NCBI GenBank assembly: GCA_021158105.1 | Contig: JAGGVH010000035.1 | Coordinates: forward strand, 1-36,080 | Length of the DNA stretch: 36,080 bases | Source of the DNA: Microcaldota archaeon | GTDB lineage: Archaea > Micrarchaeota > Micrarchaeia > Anstonellales > JAGGVH01 | Reading direction: 5' to 3' | Part shown: positions 31,283 through 36,080 of the stretch, piece after piece | Layout of the letters: the number at the start of each line of letters is the position of its first letter | Position numbering within the stretch: the stretch's first letter is position 1 | Position numbers and translations under genes: made by a program | Notes under the pieces: generated by a model | Seen by the model: the letters and a program-made list of their open reading frames with translations, nothing else | What the model was told of the DNA's origin: nothing | Databases searched by the model: none

Positions 31283-31810
31283 TTATGATGAGATTTTCTC
31301 AATGATAACTCTGTAACTTTTTGATAATTTACTCTGCGCCTTTCGCAATGCTTCTTTCATTTGGGGAATATTCTTCTCATAACTTTTTATACTGAACAAT
31401 GTTTGGTTTTTTCTTAACCTCATAGCACGGTATGTTGGTCTGCCGAATGCCTTTTTCATACCAGAAGACAACCTGTCCGCCCCAGCACCGGTTTGCCTCT
31501 TTGTTTCCCTTATAACCTCAAAAGGATATGTGTGGATTTTAAAGAAATAGTTCTGTTGAACGTTCGCTTGCAGGTATTTGCTTATTGTCATTCTTGCGGC
31601 TTCTATCGCGTTTGCCCTCAATTGTACAGGTTCTTTTGTTATAAGTTTAACTATTGTATCATAATCATCTTTTTTTATGCCCATATCAAAATGTTTTAAA
31701 GGATTATGTGGTAACGCTTTTACATAAGACTTTTTAGGTTTCCTTCTGGAATACCTAGTCCATGAAGGCTTATCAGTATCCCTACATGTTCTTCCAGGTC
31801 TATATCCCAT
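31283..31810 (-). CDS. rpl10e: 50S ribosomal protein L10e (uL16)
   Basis: 175 aa, normal length. The protein sits near the peptidyl-transferase centre and binds 23S rRNA. MGYRPGRTCRDTDKPSWTR is the usual archaeal opening (family: RPARCYR... P-YTR). Further blocks: NPLKHFDMG, ANAIEAARMTISKYL, YFFKIHTYPFEVIRE, GAGADRLSSGMKKAFGRP (core L16 loop) and AMRLRKNQTLFSI. GAGGTG precedes ATG 31810. The TATA at 31844-31851 puts the start at 31821, exactly the first G of GAGGTG. Confidence 0.95.
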   Translation of the reverse strand: MGYRPGRTCRDTDKPSWTRYSRRKPKKSYVKALPHNPLKHFDMGIKKDDYDTIVKLITKEPVQLRANAIEAARMTISKYLQANVQQNYFFKIHTYPFEVIRETKRQTGAGADRLSSGMKKAFGRPTYRAMRLRKNQTLFSIKSYEKNIPQMKEALRKAQSKLSKSYRVIIEKISS

Positions 31811-31843
31811 ATTAACACCTCATAATGTTATTGTAATTGTTGG

Positions 31844-31851
31844 ATTTTATA
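31844..31851 (-). promoter_or_regulatory. TATA box for rpl10e
   Basis: TATAAAAT on minus is centred at 31847.5. 26.5 nt away is 31821, the first base of the GAGGTG Shine-Dalgarno, giving an 11-nt leader. Confidence 0.55.
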
Positions 31852-31954
31852 CATAAAGATTTATAAAGAGTTATCCTTAAAAAGATAATGAATTGTGCTT
31901 AGTGTTAAATGGGTTGTGTTAAGCTAAGACATAAATAATGTACATAAAGGTGAT

Positions 31955-33121
31955 ATGATGGTGGAAAAGGTTCCTATACATGGAAATGATTATTTGTTAT
32001 TGTTTAATCAGCAAGGCATGAAAGCTAAAGAACCGCAACCTGCTCGGGCGCCTGTCCAACCCGAGAATAAGATCTCAAAAGATGATGCAGAATTATTAAA
32101 ATTTCTTTCACAGGCGAGGCCCAACATTGCAGTGATAGGGACTGGCGGGTCAGGATGTAATACGCTTAATAGATTGTTTGAGTTAGGTATTGAGGGTGCG
32201 ACGTTGATTTCAGTTAATACTGATGTCCAGCATTTATTACGAACCAAGGCTGACAGGAAGGTTTTGATTGGCAAGGAACTTACCAAAGGTATGGGTGCTG
32301 GAAGCAATCCGTCAATAGGAGAAAATGCTGCAAAGGAATCAATTAATGACCTTGAGAATGTAATCAATGGTCATCAACTGGTTTTCATAACTTGTGGCCT
32401 TGGGGGCGGGACAGGCACTGGCAGTGCGCCCATCATTGCAGAGATTGCAAAGAAGAAGGTTAATGCGCTTACTATTGCAGTTGTCACGTTACCGTTTGTG
32501 TCAGAAGGCAGGACGCGAATGAAGAATGCATTAGAAGGTCTTGAAAGATTAAGGAAATCGGTTGATACGGTTATAATCATACCAAATGACAAACTCTTAA
32601 CGTTAGCTCCTGACTTGCCGTTAAATACTGCGTTTAAGGTATGTGATGAGGTATTGGCAGGGTCAGTCAAAGGGATAACTGAACTGATAACCAAGGTTGG
32701 AATGGTAAACCTAGACTTTGCAGACCTGAAAACCATTTTAACAGATGCGGGGTGTGCAGTAATAGGTGTTGGTGAGTCGTCAGTTGATGTTAAGCCTGAC
32801 CAGAGGGCGATAGTAGCAACCGAGGCGGCATTGAGTTCACCGTTGTTAGATGTTGACATATCATCTGCTGACCGTGCACTGATCAATGTTGTAGGTGGTG
32901 AAGACATGACTTTGCATGAGGCAGAACTGATAGTTAACGAGGTGTCCAAGCGGATTTCGCCGTCATCGCACATAATATGGGGTGCGCGGGTTGAAAAGAA
33001 CCTTGACAAGAATGCACTGCGTGTGTTGCTTGTGATTGCAGGGACAAAATGTCCAAAGTATGAATTGGAAGATATCATGGGCGGCAGAGAAAGCGAGATT
33101 GATTTGGATTTGGTTGGATGA
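31955..33121 (+). CDS. ftsZ: Cell division GTPase FtsZ
   Basis: 388 aa. The tubulin-like GTPase polymerises at midcell. After a ~55-residue archaeal N-terminal extension, the order is: NIAVIGTGGSGCNTLNRL, ISVNTD, GMGAGSNPSIGENAA, the GGGTGTGSAP tubulin signature, RTRMKNALEGLERLR, and NTAFKVCDEVLA with the Asp of the T7-type catalytic loop region. The C-terminal domain ends DIMGGRESEIDLDLVG. GGTGAT stands directly before two ATGs (31955 and 31958); a 3-nt spacer favours 31958. secE and spt5 follow in order, an arrangement conserved in many archaea. Confidence 0.96.
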   Translation: MMVEKVPIHGNDYLLLFNQQGMKAKEPQPARAPVQPENKISKDDAELLKFLSQARPNIAVIGTGGSGCNTLNRLFELGIEGATLISVNTDVQHLLRTKADRKVLIGKELTKGMGAGSNPSIGENAAKESINDLENVINGHQLVFITCGLGGGTGTGSAPIIAEIAKKKVNALTIAVVTLPFVSEGRTRMKNALEGLERLRKSVDTVIIIPNDKLLTLAPDLPLNTAFKVCDEVLAGSVKGITELITKVGMVNLDFADLKTILTDAGCAVIGVGESSVDVKPDQRAIVATEAALSSPLLDVDISSADRALINVVGGEDMTLHEAELIVNEVSKRISPSSHIIWGARVEKNLDKNALRVLLVIAGTKCPKYELEDIMGGRESEIDLDLVG

Positions 33122-33139
33122 ATGAGTAAAGGTGAGAAG

Positions 33140-33328
33140 ATGGACATATTAAAATTTATATCACGTGTCAGGATGATAATTCATAAGACTACCAAGCCAA
33201 AAGATGCAGTTTTTTGGAGGACTGCCAAGGTTACGTTTATAGGAATGGTACTGATCGGTACGCTCGGTTTGCTGATTTATGGTTTATTTTTAGGGATAAA
33301 CATTTTACTTAAATTTATCACAGGGTGA
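33140..33328 (+). CDS. secE: Protein translocase subunit SecE/Sec61-gamma
   Basis: 62 aa. It has an amphipathic helix (DILKFISRVRMIIHKTTKP), a short link with WRTAKVTFIGM, and one C-terminal membrane helix (VLIGTLGLLIYGLFLGINILL). This is the single-helix SecE that clamps SecY. The start is ATG 33140: GGTGAG plus 3 nt precedes it, whereas the in-frame ATG 33122 right after the ftsZ stop would add six extra residues and has no upstream signal. 4 nt before spt5. Confidence 0.9.
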   Translation: MDILKFISRVRMIIHKTTKPKDAVFWRTAKVTFIGMVLIGTLGLLIYGLFLGINILLKFITG

Positions 33329-33332
33329 TGTT

Positions 33333-33794
33333 ATGTTGTTTGCCACAGTTGTAACTACCGGCCAAGAAAATATTGTTGCAAAAATGTTAACCAGAAAAGT
33401 TGAGAAGGACAAGTTACCAGTTTATTCATTATTGGTTTTTGAGGACCTTAAAGGGTATATTATTATAGAAGCAGATAGTGAAAACACTGTAAGAAAACTG
33501 ATTCATCAGGTCCCACATGTACGTCGGGTGTTATCCAAACCATTGTCCTTAGATGAAATCTCTCATTTGATTGAATCCGCAAAGCCGCCAGTCATGTCAT
33601 TGAACAAAGGTGACATTGTAGAGGTTACAGGCGGTGCGTTCAAAGGCGACCCTGCACGAATCATACGGATTGATACTAACAAGGAAGAGGTTACAGTTGA
33701 GTTCTTAGAGGCAGTAGTGCCAATCCCTGTAACACTCAAAGCTGACATGATTAAGTTAGTAAAAAAGAAGAGTGATGTTGAAGCTGAAAAATAA
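33333..33794 (+). CDS. spt5: Transcription elongation factor Spt5 (NusG-like)
   Basis: 153 aa: NGN domain (MLFATVVTTGQENIVAKML ... KGYIIIEADSENTVRKLIHQVPHVRRVL, ~1-85) followed by a single KOW domain (KGDIVEVTGGAFKGDPARIIRID, ~100-122). It binds RNA polymerase clamp with Spt4 to promote elongation. GGTGAT with a 3-nt spacer precedes ATG. It is the third gene of ftsZ-secE-spt5. In many archaea ribosomal L11/L1/L10 genes follow, but here a convergent surface-protein gene begins 9 nt further on. Confidence 0.95.
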   Translation: MLFATVVTTGQENIVAKMLTRKVEKDKLPVYSLLVFEDLKGYIIIEADSENTVRKLIHQVPHVRRVLSKPLSLDEISHLIESAKPPVMSLNKGDIVEVTGGAFKGDPARIIRIDTNKEEVTVEFLEAVVPIPVTLKADMIKLVKKKSDVEAEK

Positions 33795-33803
33795 AAAATC
33801 CTT

Positions 33804-36080
33804 TTACTTATTTTTGTTGACCATCTTTGCATAGTATCGTGAGAATGCAAACATTTCAAACCCTGCGGTTACTATCCCTAAGTACGGGTATGTGAAAAAT
33901 CCTATCATGATCGGAATTATAAACATGACAGCAGGCATGGGCTTAAACTTATGCATCCGCGAATACCATCCCGCCAGTCCGCTCATCAGTATTATCCATA
34001 ACCACATCATGTCACAGATTACAAATCCTAATATCCCTGTCGGTGAGATGTTTAACCCCGCACATCCTGGCTTTGCAAAATAACCAAACATATATTCTGG
34101 CTTTGGCGGGAATGTGCATACATTGTCCTTACAATATCCAAAGCAACAGTCTGCGGTGCGGTTGCACACCGACATTGAACATTCTACTGCTGTCAAAGGT
34201 CCAGGTGATTCCATATATTTGATGTTCCCCTTATTAATCTTTGATATATTGCCTCCACCTTCGGTTTTTTCTGGCTCTTCCTTTGGTGGTTGGCAGATGC
34301 CATGACTGCACACGTCACCCGGATCGCAACAACAATCTCCTGGACTACACGGGTTGTTATGTTTTATACAACATTCGCCGTTTACACATTCCCCTTCACC
34401 AGAACAGCAATCGTTTTCTTCAATACTGTCAGATTCGTTGCATGAACTGCATGAGTGTCTGCATTCACCTTCACAGTTCACAATGTTAAACATTCCTTCT
34501 ACACTGCAACCATAATCACAAAAAATCTTTGCTCTAATATAATAACTGCCAATACCAATACTATTTATATCCGTAATGTTTTCTCCAATAGTGCCAGCCC
34601 CACTAAGCATTAATGGGAAAAACTCATCTTCATCACCCAAAATGGGATATATAGCTACGCCCACATCACCTATGTCACAATTATCACCATCACATGAACA
34701 ATTATTAACATCTGTTATGTTGACAACGAATCGTATATGAGTCGAATTTGAACATATGTTTGGTCCTGAACCGCCTTCCAAATACGGTGCTATGATTGAA
34801 AGTTCCATGTTGCAAGGTTCTGGGTTATTGCAATCTTCTTGCGTGTTAAATGAAACTGTTGAATTGCATACCCTGTTTGACACGTTGACAACACAATGAC
34901 CGTTAGCAGTGAAATTTATAGTGACATAAGTGTGAACACTATCATTTTTAACACTGAGTTGATAATCATCCGGTACTGCACTGCCACATGTTACATTCGT
35001 ATAACCCTCATAACTTCTTATATCAGAGAAGAATGGGTTTGAATCATTAACCACAAAGGTTAGTGAGACATGCTCATCATTTTCAATACAACTTTGCAAT
35101 GTTGGCGGTGTAATTGAACAGTTTGGACATGGCATATCATTAATGCATGCTGCCGCCGCTACCAGGTTATGTTTGTCAGCATTGTTATTATTACAGATTA
35201 TGTTTGGTGTTGTAAACTGAATGTCATTGATATTGTTATAACATATAATATTGTTATTTAAATACCAGTTTGATGCGCTCCCACTACTTGGTGCATCTGA
35301 ACCAATGTTGTTAAATACAATAATGTTATTCTGATTGTTAAGGGATCTCTTATTGATTATGTCAAGTCCTTTTGAGTCAACATTTGCTATATAATTTTTA
35401 TTTACAATGACAGAACTGCCGTCATATAATTCAATTCCTTTACCTTCAATCGTTCTTGAACCTGATGAACTTCCTGTGCGTGGATCGTATGTTGGGATAG
35501 TTAAGTTAACAATGCTGTGGAGATAATTGTTAATTATATTTACATGCCTACTGTTTAGTCCTATTCTTATTCCTGTTCCGTATGTTTGTTTAATTGTATT
35601 ATTTACTATATCAACATTAGAACTGTTGACAGTGTCTACTGCCCCACCGCCATGGTTAAATGTGTTGTTGATTATTTTTCCATTATTACCTTCAAAATAA
35701 ATATGTGAAGCAAAAAGTTTATTGTTAATTGACTCAAATGAGTTGTTTATTATTGTTATGTTATTATTTCTAATTGTGAAAGGATATTGTTGAAGCCATA
35801 TAGAATAAGGTTGAGAAAGGATAAATTTACTGTTTTTAATTGTTAGATTGTCCACCCCAATTCCCACAATTCCTATGTATGATGTATGATACGTCGTTAA
35901 GTTGTCAATCAAGATGTTTGATGATTTTCTTGGCAGTCGTCCTGAATACGGTGGTGCACCGGGTGGGGTGTATGCAGAATATTTGGATATTTTAATACCT
36001 CCTTTCCACCCTTCTTTTTCCTGTCGAATGTTTTTTATAGTGGCATTTTTAACAGAGAGTAAAAATATTGAATGGTCCCA
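33804..36080 (-). CDS. Large surface protein: beta-helix, Cys-rich modules, C-terminal membrane region (5' end outside window)
   Basis: 758 codons are visible; the frame stays open to the window edge, so the N-terminus is missing, and the Leu codon TTG at 35912 is not a real start. From the N-terminal side, ~280 residues of right-handed parallel beta-helix (PbH1/NosD-like) show rungs such as NLTIKNSKF, NNITIINNSF, GKIINNTFNHGG and VDIVNNTIKQTYGTGI. Next come beta-sandwich-like repeats with paired cysteines, then dense knots (DCCCDPGDVC, CNRTADCCFGYCKDNVC). Last are about three membrane helices and a basic end. Beta-helix proteins often bind or cut glycans. Convergent with spt5. Confidence 0.75.
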   Translation of the reverse strand, partial: WDHSIFLLSVKNATIKNIRQEKEGWKGGIKISKYSAYTPPGAPPYSGRLPRKSSNILIDNLTTYHTSYIGIVGIGVDNLTIKNSKFILSQPYSIWLQQYPFTIRNNNITIINNSFESINNKLFASHIYFEGNNGKIINNTFNHGGGAVDTVNSSNVDIVNNTIKQTYGTGIRIGLNSRHVNIINNYLHSIVNLTIPTYDPRTGSSSGSRTIEGKGIELYDGSSVIVNKNYIANVDSKGLDIINKRSLNNQNNIIVFNNIGSDAPSSGSASNWYLNNNIICYNNINDIQFTTPNIICNNNNADKHNLVAAAACINDMPCPNCSITPPTLQSCIENDEHVSLTFVVNDSNPFFSDIRSYEGYTNVTCGSAVPDDYQLSVKNDSVHTYVTINFTANGHCVVNVSNRVCNSTVSFNTQEDCNNPEPCNMELSIIAPYLEGGSGPNICSNSTHIRFVVNITDVNNCSCDGDNCDIGDVGVAIYPILGDEDEFFPLMLSGAGTIGENITDINSIGIGSYYIRAKIFCDYGCSVEGMFNIVNCEGECRHSCSSCNESDSIEENDCCSGEGECVNGECCIKHNNPCSPGDCCCDPGDVCSHGICQPPKEEPEKTEGGGNISKINKGNIKYMESPGPLTAVECSMSVCNRTADCCFGYCKDNVCTFPPKPEYMFGYFAKPGCAGLNISPTGILGFVICDMMWLWIILMSGLAGWYSRMHKFKPMPAVMFIIPIMIGFFTYPYLGIVTAGFEMFAFSRYYAKMVNKNK

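Noticed and set aside
33122-33139. secE start at ATG 33122.
   Set aside because: It directly follows the ftsZ stop without a ribosome-binding signal; ATG 33140 has GGTGAG with the standard 3-nt spacer.
35912-35912. TTG at 35912 (minus) as start of the terminal surface protein.
   Set aside because: The frame continues upstream without a stop to the window end, with clear beta-helix-like sequence before this codon and no Shine-Dalgarno.
1-36080. CRISPR arrays, insertion sequences, integrase/att sites and rRNA genes.
   Set aside because: I saw no regular direct-repeat/spacer array, transposase, recombinase or rRNA signature on either strand.

Overview
This is a gene-dense, low-GC archaeal chromosome segment. 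It carries archaeal ribosomal protein L10e, an FtsZ-SecE-Spt5 cluster, Pth2, Hjc, NurA, an Lhr-type helicase, archaeal TrpRS, isopentenyl phosphate kinase, PorGDAB, class III (type IV pilin-like) signal peptides and a tRNA-Glu with a noncanonical T-loop intron. Many short secreted or membrane proteins and several unrecognised genes suggest an uncultivated lineage, possibly DPANN or a deep euryarchaeal relative. The sequence alone does not settle this. No gene-free stretch exceeds 300 bases, and I saw no CRISPR, insertion sequence, rRNA or integrase.

Layout. 1-931: ubiX (5' part of the gene, cut by the window edge) and ipk diverge from one TATA box. 942-4900: small hypotheticals (one with possible homing-endonuclease-associated repeats), LemA and Pth2. 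4974-8467: glycogen debranching enzyme, then divergent hjc, a secreted OB-fold-like protein and a TctA-like membrane protein. 8468-9187: a KaiC-like ATPase. 9248-14737: one tightly packed operon with a dead KaiC-like protein, a Roadblock-like protein, an intact KaiC-like ATPase, four or five pilin-like proteins, a bacterial-type GAPDH and NurA. 14742-14855 (minus): tRNA-Glu(UUC) with a 39-nt intron. 14913-17700: TPR protein, tandem Lrp-like regulator, small membrane protein, sugar nucleotidyltransferase. 17701-19386: Cys-rich secreted protein. 19509-22545: hypothetical, a fourth KaiC paralog, TrpRS, membrane protein. 22555-25906 (minus): porC-porD-porA-porB-bPH2. 26102-31810: anchored protein, Lhr helicase, winged-helix/coiled-coil protein, L10e. 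31955-33794: ftsZ-secE-spt5. 33804 to the end: a very large beta-helix/Cys-rich surface protein, its 5' end outside the window.

How it fits together. Debranching enzyme, GAPDH and pyruvate:ferredoxin oxidoreductase outline sugar or glycogen fermentation to acetyl-CoA. UbiX plus IPK fit the archaeal mevalonate branch that uses a prenyl-FMN-dependent decarboxylase. The most likely undescribed system is the KaiC-like / pseudo-KaiC / Roadblock / pilin operon. It looks like a nucleotide-switch module tied to a cell-surface pilin-like assembly, but lacks an archaellum ArlI/ArlJ pair here.

Expression signals are unusually readable. TATA boxes lie about 25-27 nt from either the start codon itself (leaderless) or the first base of a GGTGA(T) Shine-Dalgarno that sits 3-4 nt before the start. 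Several divergent pairs share one nearly palindromic TATA box. I used this rule to choose starts, including two TTG starts.
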